Part shown: in pieces, positions 21,480 to 29,580 of the stretch | Numbering within the stretch: the first letter of the stretch is position 1 | Layout: each line of letters opens with the position of its first letter | Assembly: GCF_017873335.1 (NCBI RefSeq) | Contig: NZ_JAGGKB010000005.1 | Location: 62,001-126,000, forward strand | DNA length: 64,000 nt | Reading direction: 5' to 3' | Source: Thermococcus stetteri | GTDB lineage: Archaea > Methanobacteriota_B > Thermococci > Thermococcales > Thermococcaceae | The notes under the pieces: generated by a model | The model's input: the letters and a program-made list of their open reading frames with translations, nothing else | Database searches by the model: none | Told to the model about the DNA's origin: nothing | Made by a program: the position numbers and the translations under genes

Positions 21480-21635
21480 GCCAACAAAGTACAGCCTGAC
21501 GTCGAGGCCGAGCCTCTCTATTGTCTCTCCCGCGATTTCCTCAAGCTCCCCCATAAGTTCCTTTACGAAGGTCCTCTTCTCCTTGGTTGGCACGATTTTT
21601 TGAAGAACCTCGTCAATGACTTCTCCCATGTCCAT
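21468..21635 (-). pseudogene. CCA-adding enzyme (tRNA nucleotidyltransferase), N-terminal fragment
   Basis: Reading leftward from ATG 21635: MGEVIDEVLQKIVPTKEKRT, then ELMGELEEIAGETIERLGLD and YFVGSLGK. This is the N-terminus of the archaeal class I CCA-adding enzyme up to the nucleotidyltransferase GS motif. It stops after about 56 codons, where the Lrp fragment begins. The full enzyme is near 450 residues and essential, so an intact copy must be elsewhere. The junction lies in about 11 bp (21468-21478) that read sensibly in both genes. Confidence 0.75.
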
Positions 21636-21712
21636 GCCCACACCTGGTTGTAGTCTGATATCAAACACAATTATTGTTACCGTGGTACCAACGATGGGGT
21701 ATGGCGGCGCTG

Positions 21713-22094
21713 ATGGCCGTCCAGAACCCGGGGTGGGTGGATCCCTTTGCTATATACGATGATGAAAGGGTAAAAGGACCTTCTCACAAACGCTCCGGGT
21801 TGAATGCTAATTTGAGCCTACCCACAAGGGTCTGATAAGGCCGAGACAGGTCGGTAAGACCACGTACATGAAGTTCTCTATAGCGAAACTTATCGAGTCA
21901 GGGGCCAGCCCGAGGGACATACTCTACTTCCTCTGTGGCCTTTTGGGAGGTTACAATGCGATAGTTTCGCTTGTCAGGCCTTTCTTGAGAATGTAGGGAG
22001 TAGGGTTTATATCCTCCTCGACCAGGCCACCTTTGTTGAAGGTTGGGAGAAGAAGGTTAAGTCCCTTCTCGATTCCCGCTTTGTTCACGCATGA
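21713..22094 (+). pseudogene. AAA_14/DUF4143-type ATPase remnant
   Basis: Three frames in succession give pieces of one archaeal ATPase. They are MAVQNPGWVDPFAIYDDERV (from ATG 21713); then LIRPRQVGKTTYMKFSIAKL with the Walker A GxxQVGKT; then YILLDQATFVEGWEKKVKSL with a degenerate Walker B. Stops and frame changes lie between the pieces, and the C-terminal DUF4143 part is absent. Such ATPases are numerous and fast-evolving in Thermococcales. Clearly non-functional. Confidence 0.7.
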
Positions 22095-22122
22095 CTCTTC
22101 GAGTCAACGTTTCTTCATGACG

Positions 22123-22431
22123 TCAAAGGATTTTTTCGATGAGAACCACCAAAGCCAGCTCTATGACGAGGCCGAGGAGCATGAAATACTCCCTCCTGAT
22201 GTTGATGATGAAGGCTAAGGCAAGCCACAGGAGCGTGAATGCCCCGATTGCTGTCAGTTTCCCCTCTGGAATGCTCCCATCGAGGTATCCCCCAAGCACG
22301 AACGTGAAAATTAGTCCACCAATTTGAACCCACATCCATTGGCGGTTGATTTGTCGTGGGAAGTCCATGAATGCCAGTGCAAAAAGGAAGAGGAAGTAAA
22401 TGAATGGAAGCACGAAAGTCCAGCGCTTCAT
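22123..22431 (-). CDS. Small four-helix membrane protein
   Basis: A 102-residue protein with about four hydrophobic segments (FVLPFIYFLFLFALAFMDF; WVQIGGLIFTFVLGGYL; LTAIGAFTLLWLALAFII; FMLLGLVIELALVVLIEKIL). I placed the start at the ATG at 22431, which follows AGGTGAAAAGC. A TATA-like CATTTTTAAGTG is about 40 nt upstream. No family recognised. Confidence 0.6.
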   Translation of the reverse strand: MKRWTFVLPFIYFLFLFALAFMDFPRQINRQWMWVQIGGLIFTFVLGGYLDGSIPEGKLTAIGAFTLLWLALAFIINIRREYFMLLGLVIELALVVLIEKIL

Positions 22432-22620
22432 GCTTTTCACCTCAAGGATTCGGTAAATGGTAGTCATTTTTAAGTGTGTAGCTGGCTATGCATTACTACT
22501 TGGATGGTTTATCCCTTATAAGCTTTTACTTTTACTAATTGTAATTATCTTTTCTTTTTTTCAAGTATGAATTTATTCTAATTTATATTATCTCTTTTAA
22601 AACCGTTCAAAAGAAGCCTA

Positions 22621-23018
<398 letters not shown>

Positions 23019-23076
23019 GGTATAATAAATGTTAGGTTTAGGGTCAGTGAATGTAGCTCAGTGTCGTCTTCAATTT

Positions 23077-24213
23077 TCAGGAGAAATAAGATCTGAAAAT
23101 TTCGATAGCAACCGTCATTGCCAATACCTCCAGATACCTGTGGTAGATTATGTACGGATAGTGTTTGAGGAATGGGTTAGTGGGGTCAGAAAGCTTCTCA
23201 AGGTTGTAATTGTCTAAGCGGTTTAGATCCAATAGAACATAGGTTGAAAGTAGCTCTGCATATGGTCCATTATTGTTTTCATGCATGATCCTGAGCGCCC
23301 TTTCGTATATCTCCTTCCTGAGACCAGTTATATTGTATGGGACATCAGCTCTTGTTTGGTATGCACCATAATATGGGTAAGGAACCTCTGCCCATTCTGT
23401 TTCCGCCAATTTTAGATGGGCGAGCGCAACTGAGTAGTACCAAAGTGATAGGGATTTTTCCCCTTTATAAAAAGCAGATTCAGAAAGATTTAACCATCCA
23501 AGTCCAAGACCGATTAAATCCCCCCTTAAATCCTTCTTTTCTCTCATGCTCTTTTCTAATTCTTTGAACTCTTCTTGTGTTCGGGTGATATTTTGTAGAT
23601 CAAAGTTTATTTTCTTGTATTTGTAATCTCTCCTGTTGACATGTCTCTGGAGGAATGGTACAAGGGCATTAAGATCAAAGGCTGCCCTGGTATTGGTGGC
23701 ATTGGTTTCATATTCTGCAAGCTCCCATTGTACATATAATTCTCCAATTGCCATCCAAGGGGATTGTCCCTTAATGTGTTCTGTCTTATTCATTTCTGCC
23801 AATAAATCTTCTAACTTAGTTCTAGCTAAGTTGATATCACCAAACTCTCTTTTACACTCGATCATGTCATAATGGAGATACGCAACAGTTGGAACGAATG
23901 TGTAGATTTTAAAAGTATAAAAGTCCTTCGAAATCTCACTCATCTCACACTTACTTTGGCTAAGGTTCAGAGCCATGGAATTTGCTTCATCTATTAGGAC
24001 ACTATCAGTAGTTAGTCCACTGAAGTTGGTTAGAGAGTAGGTCATCTTCATTTTTTTAATTTCTTCTGTTGTGTACACATAGGGTGGGACATTCTGAATC
24101 TCTGCTTTCCCTTTCGAAAGCAAAAAGTCCTTGGTAGTACCCACAACATATATTCCAAAGAGTATAAGGATTATAAAAAAAAGTGCTGTAAACTTTATGT
24201 CCAGCGAATCCAT
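23077..24213 (-). CDS. Membrane-anchored protein with a large external helical domain, unknown function
   Basis: A 378-residue protein. One N-terminal anchor helix (FTALFFIILILFGIYVVGTT, about 8-27) is followed by an extracytoplasmic domain rich in helices, Tyr and potential N-glycosylation sites (NLSQS, NKTE, NATN, NITR). Repeated patterns such as ELYVQWELAEYE, WLNLSESAFYKGEKSLSLWY and ALAHLKLAETEW suggest TPR-like helical hairpins. It is clearly more AT-rich than the core genes. It is second in a two-gene operon 10 nt after the secreted-protein gene. No family recognised; probably acquired. Confidence 0.7.
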   Translation of the reverse strand: MDSLDIKFTALFFIILILFGIYVVGTTKDFLLSKGKAEIQNVPPYVYTTEEIKKMKMTYSLTNFSGLTTDSVLIDEANSMALNLSQSKCEMSEISKDFYTFKIYTFVPTVAYLHYDMIECKREFGDINLARTKLEDLLAEMNKTEHIKGQSPWMAIGELYVQWELAEYETNATNTRAAFDLNALVPFLQRHVNRRDYKYKKINFDLQNITRTQEEFKELEKSMREKKDLRGDLIGLGLGWLNLSESAFYKGEKSLSLWYYSVALAHLKLAETEWAEVPYPYYGAYQTRADVPYNITGLRKEIYERALRIMHENNNGPYAELLSTYVLLDLNRLDNYNLEKLSDPTNPFLKHYPYIIYHRYLEVLAMTVAIEIFRSYFS

Positions 24214-24223
24214 GGCTAACCCC

Positions 24224-25072
24224 TCATCTGTTTATGACCACCTTAAGGGTATAACTGGTCCTAGTTTGAATACTCTCCTCGTAGCTGGTTATCCCTTCGA
24301 TTCTCTCTTCTCTGTCATTGTAAGTTTGGGGAAGCCTTGGTGAAGTTAACCATCCAAAATGAGTATTCGAATATATCTTCACCTTGGAAGATGCCTCTAT
24401 AATATAGTAGAAGGTGCCTCTAGGAAGCGAATTTCTGTTTAGAACCGTGACTTCAAACATTGCCCCTGCAGTAGTTGCTGGGGTTAATTGTTCTGAGATA
24501 CTGTCCATTCCAGATACTTGCGTATACAGAGTACTTGAACTTAAGTCTTTCATTAGTTGGATTGAGGACTCTACTAAGCCACCCCCAGGAATTAAGGACA
24601 ATACAACAGACTTTATAAAGCTAACAGTAGCTTCCACATACCGGTAATTTGAAGGGATGTTACTTTCCTGATTACTTAGCTTTTCTACAAGATAGAATTT
24701 AACAAATGTTTGAGCTTGTTGTGGTTTATTTGTAACTCTAAGTGTTATCCATTTATCATTAACAAAATAGCAGGTACTAAAATGACACAAAGGCTCGTTA
24801 TCAACACTAGTCACACTAGTGACTATTAACAGTTGTTCCGGATCATATCCATCTCCCTGAATAGGATACGAACCTGTAAGAAACAACGCTTCAGTGGCAT
24901 GTGAACCGGGGGAGACTGCCACCGGACCCCTCCAGAGAAAGCCACTATCTCCACCACCATAACCTGGAGTTACTGCAGAAGGGCTTACTTTTTGACTAAC
25001 TGCCAGTGCCTGCTGGGTAATTAGTGATATAATAACAAACAACACACCCATGTATTTAACTTTTCTTTTCAT
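24224..25072 (-). CDS. Secreted protein, unknown function
   Basis: A 282-residue protein with a Sec signal peptide (MKRKVKYMGVLFVIISLITQ followed by QALA, cleavage near 24-25). The mature part is beta-rich, with a glycine-rich start (PGYGGGDSGFLWRG), one probable disulfide pair (CHFSTC) and a short hydrophobic stretch (SFIKSVVLSLIPGGGLV). AAGGTGGTT lies before the ATG. It heads the AT-rich two-gene operon. Family not recognised; a surface-layer or envelope role is only inferred from export. Confidence 0.7.
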   Translation of the reverse strand: MKRKVKYMGVLFVIISLITQQALAVSQKVSPSAVTPGYGGGDSGFLWRGPVAVSPGSHATEALFLTGSYPIQGDGYDPEQLLIVTSVTSVDNEPLCHFSTCYFVNDKWITLRVTNKPQQAQTFVKFYLVEKLSNQESNIPSNYRYVEATVSFIKSVVLSLIPGGGLVESSIQLMKDLSSSTLYTQVSGMDSISEQLTPATTAGAMFEVTVLNRNSLPRGTFYYIIEASSKVKIYSNTHFGWLTSPRLPQTYNDREERIEGITSYEESIQTRTSYTLKVVINR

Positions 25073-25106
25073 ATAACCACCTTGTATTATTAAATTATAC
25101 TCAATG

Positions 25107-25121
25107 AGGCATTATAAACTT
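25107..25121 (-). promoter_or_regulatory. Promoter of the secreted-protein operon
   Basis: On the minus strand AAAAAGTTTATAATG forms a BRE-like purine run plus TATA element about 40 nt before the start codon at 25072, leaving a short leader with the ribosome binding site AAGGTGG. Confidence 0.6.
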
Positions 25122-25315
25122 TTTGGCATTGAACAGTATTGGAGCAAAATTGTGGGTGAGGTTTTTAAGTTAGAATGAGGACTGTAAATCATGCCGAGGA
25201 GGAGAAAATAGAAAATAAACTGGGCAGGTATGAACAGTTGTCCGCTTTAGGTTGCCTGCTGCAATTTTTACTGAAATTTTTAGAAAAATAATCCTGTTAA
25301 ACCTCGTTCAGGTGA

Positions 25316-25548
25316 TCAAAATTCTCTGTTTTTCACTGCGAGGAGTTTTGGCTGGTAGATTGCTTCTGCTATTTTCTGAACTGTTTCCCAGACGGTTGTG
25401 TGGCTGATTTTGAGGATTCTGGCGGTTTGTCTGTAGCTTAAGCCGTGTAGGTATAGGTTTATTGCTCTGACTTTCTTTTCTGGTGGGATTTTGTTTCGGC
25501 GAAAAGGTTTTAAGGGAATAAATGGTGAATAATGGTTTCAGCTTGCAT
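25316..25548 (-). mobile_element. IS6-family transposase remnant (N-terminal DNA-binding part)
   Basis: From ATG 25548: MQAETIIHHLF, a one-base frame slip, then PLKPFRRNKIPPEKKVRAIN and LYLHGLSYRQTARILKISHT up to TVWETVQKIAEAIYQPKLLA. This is the helix-turn-helix N-terminus of the transposases of IS6-type elements found in Pyrococcus and Thermococcus. It stops after VKNREF at 25316, so the DDE catalytic domain is gone. I could not identify the terminal inverted repeats with confidence. Confidence 0.75.
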
Positions 25549-25605
25549 ATTCCCCCTTTCTTCTTCTGTGGTAGTGTCTGGGATTTAAACCTGACGCCCC
25601 ACTGC

Positions 25606-25687
25606 TTATCCTGACAGTATCCTTTAAAGCCGCGGCAAATCCCGCCGCTCCACCTCCGATAATAACAAAATCATACTCATTCATCAT
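25606..25687 (-). pseudogene. FAD-dependent oxidoreductase (mercuric-reductase-like), N-terminal stub
   Basis: MMNEYDFVIIGGGAAGFAAA begins at ATG 25687 behind GGAGGT. The GGGAAGFAA motif is the FAD-binding Rossmann signature of the glutaredoxin/mercuric reductase class. After ALK the frame becomes unrelated and runs into the IS6 remnant. It lies downstream of the HMA and YHS genes on the same strand, which suggests a former metal-handling operon cut by the insertion. Confidence 0.6.
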
Positions 25688-25748
25688 GTTGTACCTCCAC
25701 TAACAAAAATTAGATTCTAGTGCATCAAAAGACTAAGAGAGAAAAAGA

Positions 25749-25967
25749 TCAATGACAACACCCGTGCCTTCTGTGACCATGTCCGTGTTCGTGGGAGTGC
25801 ATCCCGTGTTTGTGCTTCATTTTCTCTTCCTTAACGTACTTTTCCGGGTTCGCCTCAAACTCCGCCCTGCATCCCGGAGAGCAGAAGTAGTAGACCTTTC
25901 CCTTATATTCAACCTTAATCTCCGTATTTTCGTCCACTTCCATTCCACAGACGGGATCAACCGGCAT
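25749..25967 (-). CDS. YHS-domain protein with a His-rich tail
   Basis: A 72-residue protein. The YHS metal-binding domain is [20 protein letters not shown] and [18 protein letters not shown], with conserved Cys in CGM and CSPGC. The tail is packed with His ([20 protein letters not shown]), typical of soft-metal binding. The ATG directly follows the stop of the HMA gene, whose last codons supply the ribosome binding site GAGGTGG. Likely a copper, silver or mercury chaperone or sensor in the cytoplasm. Confidence 0.85.
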   Translation of the reverse strand: MPVDPVCGMEVDENTEIKVEYKGKVYYFCSPGCRAEFEANPEKYVKEEKMKHKHGMHSHEHGHGHRRHGCCH

Positions 25968-26171
25968 TCACTCCACCTCGACTTCGTAGCCGTATCTCTC
26001 TATTGCCATCACGATATCCTCAAGGCTTACTTTTTCAGGGTCGAACTCAACAACGGCAGTCTTCTTCTCAAGGCTGACCTCTCCCTTCGCCCCGACGCTC
26101 TCTATAGCTTTGTTTATCCTCATGACGCAGTGCTTGCAGCTCATATTGGGGATTTTCAAAATGGCTTTCAT
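25968..26171 (-). CDS. Heavy-metal-associated (CopZ/MerP-like) chaperone
   Basis: A 67-residue single HMA domain. The metal site is NMSCKHCVMRI (MxCxxC, Cys14 and Cys17), in the expected loop after the first strand. It binds Cu(I) or a similar soft metal and hands it to a transporter or enzyme. It is first in an operon with the YHS gene and the truncated flavoprotein gene. GGTGAT precedes the ATG. Confidence 0.88.
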   Translation of the reverse strand: MKAILKIPNMSCKHCVMRINKAIESVGAKGEVSLEKKTAVVEFDPEKVSLEDIVMAIERYGYEVEVE

Positions 26172-26266
26172 TTTGGCATCACCATATTAAGCTGGACGGG
26201 AGCCCTTATTGTCCTTATCTTTTCCAAAATGAGAAGAAATTATTAAAAAACCTTTAAAAATTGAAA

Positions 26267-26647
26267 CTAAAGAGAGTCAATAATTTTGATAACTTTCTCT
26301 TCCATGGGCCTCATTAGATCTGCCACCTTCTCCCCCGCTATCTTCCACGCCACACTGGGCAAAGTAACGCCGAGGTAGTTTCCATCCTCTCTGCGGTAGC
26401 CGAAGCCCGTGCAGGGGAGCAAAGCTCCTATGTTCGGGTCTATCTTCACAAGCTCAGCCACGAGCTCCCTGTCGCATATGAAAAGCAAATGGTAATCGGC
26501 GACTATTCCGTCCTCGCGCTCCACCATGGCAACGGGAATCCTCTCACCGATGAGGAGAAAACCCTCCTCCTCAAGCCTTTTCTTGAAGCGCTCCCAGAGG
26601 AAGTCGAGGTCTTTATCAAACTTTCTCACGTAATAGAACACTCTCAC
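26267..26647 (-). CDS. DUF302 family protein
   Basis: A 126-residue soluble protein with the DUF302 pattern: an N-terminal region (FYYVRKFDKDLDFLWERFKK), then HLLFICDRELVAELVKIDPN and the conserved LLPCTGFGYRRE followed by VTLPSVAWKIAG. The function is unknown; the Cys in LLPC is conserved in the family. The start overlaps the end of the CoA-binding gene by 4 nt (ATGA), so the two are coupled. Confidence 0.82.
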   Translation of the reverse strand: MRVFYYVRKFDKDLDFLWERFKKRLEEEGFLLIGERIPVAMVEREDGIVADYHLLFICDRELVAELVKIDPNIGALLPCTGFGYRREDGNYLGVTLPSVAWKIAGEKVADLMRPMEEKVIKIIDSL

Positions 26648-27036
26648 ACCTCCAGGAAGAGCTTCCTATCGCTCGTCTCGACCATTATGCACTTCTCAAA
26701 GCTGTATTCAACTCCGACCCTTTCAAGGAACTCCCTTATCTCCTCGCTCTCAGCCCCGGGCTGGAACCAGAGTCTCTTAAAGCCAGCCTCAACGGCTTCC
26801 TTGGCAACCTGGTGGCCCACTTTGGGGGGGAACCACAAAGACTATGACATCAACATCCCTCGGAAGCTCTTTAACGCTTTTGTAGCATTTAAGGCCCTCA
26901 ATCTCGTCGTGATTGGGGTTCACCGGGAGAACCTCGAAGCCCTTCCTGAGGAGGTCCTTAAGGATTATATTCCCATACTTTGCCGGATTTTCTCCGCTCC
27001 TACAAGGGCTATCTTCCTAAACTCCTTCGGGTTCAT
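26644..27036 (-). pseudogene. CoA-binding domain protein with two compensating frameshifts
   Basis: With two single-base corrections this is a normal protein of 130 residues. It reads MNPKEFRKIALVGA, then (one A missing in the run at 26988-26991) NPAKYGNIILKDLLRKGFEV and LPVNPNHDEIEGLKCY up to VIVFVVPP. Then (one base extra in the seven-G run 26824-26830) it ends KVGHQVAKEAVEAGFKRLWF...LFLEV. This is the Rossmann CoA_binding_2 family (YccU-like). The coordinates are an exact multiple of three, so the indels cancel; a sequencing artefact is likely. GGTGAGG lies before the ATG. Confidence 0.8.
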
Positions 27037-27104
27037 TTTCCTCACCGGGCTTGAATTTGTTTTCACCCTTTTTATACATTTCTGGACAAAAATGGATAAA
27101 AAAG

Positions 27105-27962
27105 TTACATGGCGCTTTTCAACTTGGAGTCCCCTCTGGCCAGTGAGGGCTCCTTTCCGTACGCCCTCAGGACGAGGTAGAGGGCAACCGTGGGGTAGCC
27201 GAGCTGGACCATTACCCTTCCCCACTCCATGCTTGCCGAATACCCGAAGAGCACCGCGAAGATTGAACCAATAGCTCCCTTGTGGTGCCATATACTGTCA
27301 CCCGGAATTCCAAGATCGTAGGCCTTCTCTCCTATGAATCCAAGGTGCATGCCCTCCTCTTCACCCCATTCAATGAGCTCATGGGTTCCGTAACCTGCTA
27401 ATCCAGCGGCAACAAAGACAAGTAATATCGAGCTGTAGTAAAAGAACGTCCGCAGATTTATCCTCATGCCAACGCCGTAGATGAGGTACGCCAAAACTAA
27501 AGCCCCAGCTATCCCGGCAATCAGTCCCATCACGGTTCCCCCAAGATCCTGAGTGGCGAAGGGAGTTAGGAAGAGCACCGTCTCAAGGCCTTCTCTAAAG
27601 ACCACCACGAAGGTGAAGCCTATTAAAGCTAAGGGGTTTATTGCCTCACTTACCTTGCTCTCTATTTCGGCCTTGATGTTCCTTCCTTTAGTAGCCATCC
27701 AGTAGATCATGCTCGTCAGCACTATAACGGCCAGATATGAAGCCACTCCCTCAAAGAGCTCCTTCTCTTCCAGTCCCCCGTAGAGCTCCAGTATGCCCAC
27801 TCCAAGAAGGACGCTCGCGAGGATCGAGAGGCCCGCTCCCGTCCACACGTCCTTTATCTGATTCGACCTGTTGGTTCTCCTGAGGTAGGCAACGATAATC
27901 GCGACTATTATAGCTGCTTCAAGGGCTTCCCTAAAGGTTATGAGGAAAGCTCCAGCGTTCAT
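27105..27962 (-). CDS. FTR1-family iron permease
   Basis: A 285-residue membrane protein with about seven helices. It has two REGLE-type iron-binding motifs, FREALEA (about residues 10-16) and FREGLETV (about 122-129), the hallmark of FTR1/EfeU ferric or ferrous permeases. The C-terminal part carries acidic and His residues (WGEEEGMHLG, WHHKG). It transports iron across the cytoplasmic membrane. A DtxR-type operator lies just upstream, fitting iron repression. GGAGGTG precedes the ATG. Confidence 0.92.
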   Translation of the reverse strand: MNAGAFLITFREALEAAIIVAIIVAYLRRTNRSNQIKDVWTGAGLSILASVLLGVGILELYGGLEEKELFEGVASYLAVIVLTSMIYWMATKGRNIKAEIESKVSEAINPLALIGFTFVVVFREGLETVLFLTPFATQDLGGTVMGLIAGIAGALVLAYLIYGVGMRINLRTFFYYSSILLVFVAAGLAGYGTHELIEWGEEEGMHLGFIGEKAYDLGIPGDSIWHHKGAIGSIFAVLFGYSASMEWGRVMVQLGYPTVALYLVLRAYGKEPSLARGDSKLKSAM

Positions 27963-28302
27963 GGGTTCACCTCCAAATTTGTTAGGTCAATCTAAAATAA
28001 GTTGGGGAACTTATGAATTTTACCTTTGCCAAATTGAAACTTCGAACTTGGAAGTGAAAATTTCCCCGAGCTCACCGGGTATGACAGTTGTCAAATCTCT
28101 CAGGTTCGAACCAGGAAACGTGAAGGTTGAGTATCGAAACAAACTCCCCAGTTTTGGGAAGAGGGGCCTGTAGGCCTTTCAAAGGCGCAGATAATGAGGG
28201 CATTCCGGTTTCAGAATGAATAACGAGGCGAGAGAGTAAAAGAGGCATTGGAAAATACCATCAAAAAGATGCTGAAGTGACAAAGAAATTAGAAGGGAAG
28301 CC
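27963..28302. other. Intergenic stretch upstream of the iron permease
   Basis: 340 bp. The first 45 bp hold the permease promoter and a candidate iron-repressor site. Beyond that I see no gene. A 77-codon plus-strand frame ending at 28173 has no ribosome binding site or family resemblance. T-rich termination sequence for the peroxiredoxin gene is not obvious. Confidence 0.4.
27982..27995. promoter_or_regulatory. Candidate DtxR/MDR1-type iron-repressor operator
   Basis: TTAGGTCAATCTAA is an imperfect palindrome resembling the DtxR-family consensus half-sites TTAGG/CCTAA (one mismatch). It lies next to TATA-like CTTATTTTAG of the iron permease gene, about 20-33 nt before its start, where binding would block transcription. 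In Thermococcales the iron-dependent regulator of this family is MDR1. Confidence 0.55.
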
Positions 28303-28872
28303 TCAGATCTTCCCGACCAGGTCGAGGCTGACCTTGAGGGCTTCCTTGCCCGGCTCCCAGCTGGCCGGGCAGACCATCCCCGGGTTCTCGCGCACGAACT
28401 TGGAAGCCTTAAGCCTCCTGAGGATTTCCTTAGCACTCCGTCCTATGCTGTTGTCGTGCATCTCCATGTGCACAACCCTCCCGTCCGGGTCTATGATGAA
28501 GGTAGCCCTCCATGAAACGCCCTCGTCCTCGATGTAGGTTCCAAAGAGCCTGCACACCTTCCCGGCCGGATCGGCAAGCATTGGATAGCGCACCTTTTTG
28601 ATTGCCGGTGAGCTGTCGTGCCAGGCCTTATGGACATAGGCAGTGTCAGTTGAGACGCTTATTATCTCGGCCCCCTCTTTCTTGAACTCCTCGTAATACT
28701 CAGCGAGCTCCTCAAGCTCCGTGGGGCAGACGAAGGTGAAGTCCGCTGGATAAAATGCCAGCACGACCCACTTACCCCTGTAATCAGAGAACCTAAGCTT
28801 CCCTATCTCGTCTTTCTCCGGGAAGTATGCATCCGCCTCGAATTCGGGAACGATTTCTCCAACCTTCACCAT
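28303..28872 (-). CDS. Peroxiredoxin (AhpC/Prx1 type)
   Basis: A 189-residue thiol peroxidase that reduces H2O2 and organic peroxides. The peroxidatic Cys49 is in FTFVCPTE and the resolving Cys (about 168) in MVCPASWEPG, so it is a typical 2-Cys enzyme; the catalytic Thr and Arg neighbours are present. I chose the ATG at 28872, with GAGGTG upstream. It is divergent from a flavin reductase across a palindrome-rich promoter region. Confidence 0.93.
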   Translation of the reverse strand: MVKVGEIVPEFEADAYFPEKDEIGKLRFSDYRGKWVVLAFYPADFTFVCPTELEELAEYYEEFKKEGAEIISVSTDTAYVHKAWHDSSPAIKKVRYPMLADPAGKVCRLFGTYIEDEGVSWRATFIIDPDGRVVHMEMHDNSIGRSAKEILRRLKASKFVRENPGMVCPASWEPGKEALKVSLDLVGKI

Positions 28873-28902
28873 TTTGTTCACCTCACGATCAATTAGGCAA
28901 CC

Positions 28903-29000
28903 CTGATTTAAAAAGGTTGTCATAACAAAGTGTGAAGTTTTGAACTTCGAAGCTTTTCACTTCGAAAGGATAAACTTAAAGCCCCAAAATAGAAATTTTA
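28903..29000. promoter_or_regulatory. Divergent redox promoter with a palindrome and SurR-like site
   Basis: A minus-strand TATA (CCTTTTTAAATCA, 28905-28917) serves the peroxiredoxin; ATAAACTTAAAG (about 28970-28981) serves the reductase. Between them is a perfect inverted repeat GAAGTTTTGAACTTC (28934-28948). It contains GTTTTGAAC, which matches the GTTn3AAC half of the SurR redox-regulator consensus known from Pyrococcus. TTCGAAG and TTCGAAA then repeat at 28946 and 28961. Confidence 0.5.
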
Positions 29001-29012
29001 CACGGTGATGAT

Positions 29013-29579
29013 ATGAAGCTCAAAGTTATTCTCGGAACGGCAAGGGAAGGACGGAAGAGCGAGAAGGTCGCCAGGTATCTGACAAGAAAAGCGGGCGAAC
29101 TCGGCTGGGAGGTTGAGCTTATAGATGTGAAGGACTACTTACTCTGTTATACCCACCGCTGGAAAATAACGCCCGAGATGGAGCGCTACCGCTCAAAAAT
29201 CCTTGAAGCCGATGCCCTCATCATAGTTGCCCCCGAGTACAACGGCGGCTATCCCGGCGAGCTTAAGATTCTCCTCGACACGATCTTTGACGAGTACGAG
29301 GGTTTACCTGTTGGGATAGTTACCGTATCGTCAGTTACCGGTGGGGCAAGACTCCTCCAGGAGCTGAGGCTTGCGACGGTGAACTACCGCATGCTCCCGG
29401 TTGGGCAGGTGCTCTTCTACAACGTTGACGAGCTCTTTGAGGGGGAGGAGCTTAAGGACGGGAAGTACGCGGAGAGGGTTGAACGGCTCTTCAAGATACT
29501 GGAGAAGTACGCAAAAGCCCTCAAGCCGATAAGGGACGAGGTGAGGGAAAAGCTGAAGGAGAAGGAAGAGCACCTCTGA
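29013..29579 (+). CDS. NADPH-dependent FMN reductase family protein
   Basis: A 188-residue flavodoxin-like protein. The phosphate-binding loop is GTAREGRKSEKVA (about 8-20), the flavin-ring segment is PEYNGGYPGELKILLD (about 74-89), and the second loop is SSVTGGARLLQELR. Members use NAD(P)H to reduce FMN or act as azoreductases or quinone reductases. It is transcribed divergently from a peroxiredoxin, pointing to a redox role. GGTGAT precedes the ATG. Confidence 0.88.
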   Translation: MKLKVILGTAREGRKSEKVARYLTRKAGELGWEVELIDVKDYLLCYTHRWKITPEMERYRSKILEADALIIVAPEYNGGYPGELKILLDTIFDEYEGLPVGIVTVSSVTGGARLLQELRLATVNYRMLPVGQVLFYNVDELFEGEELKDGKYAERVERLFKILEKYAKALKPIRDEVREKLKEKEEHL

Positions 29580-29580
29580 A

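Noticed and set aside
27940-28173. A 77-codon plus-strand frame upstream of the iron permease
   Set aside because: It starts inside the permease gene on the other strand, has no ribosome binding site and matches nothing I know.
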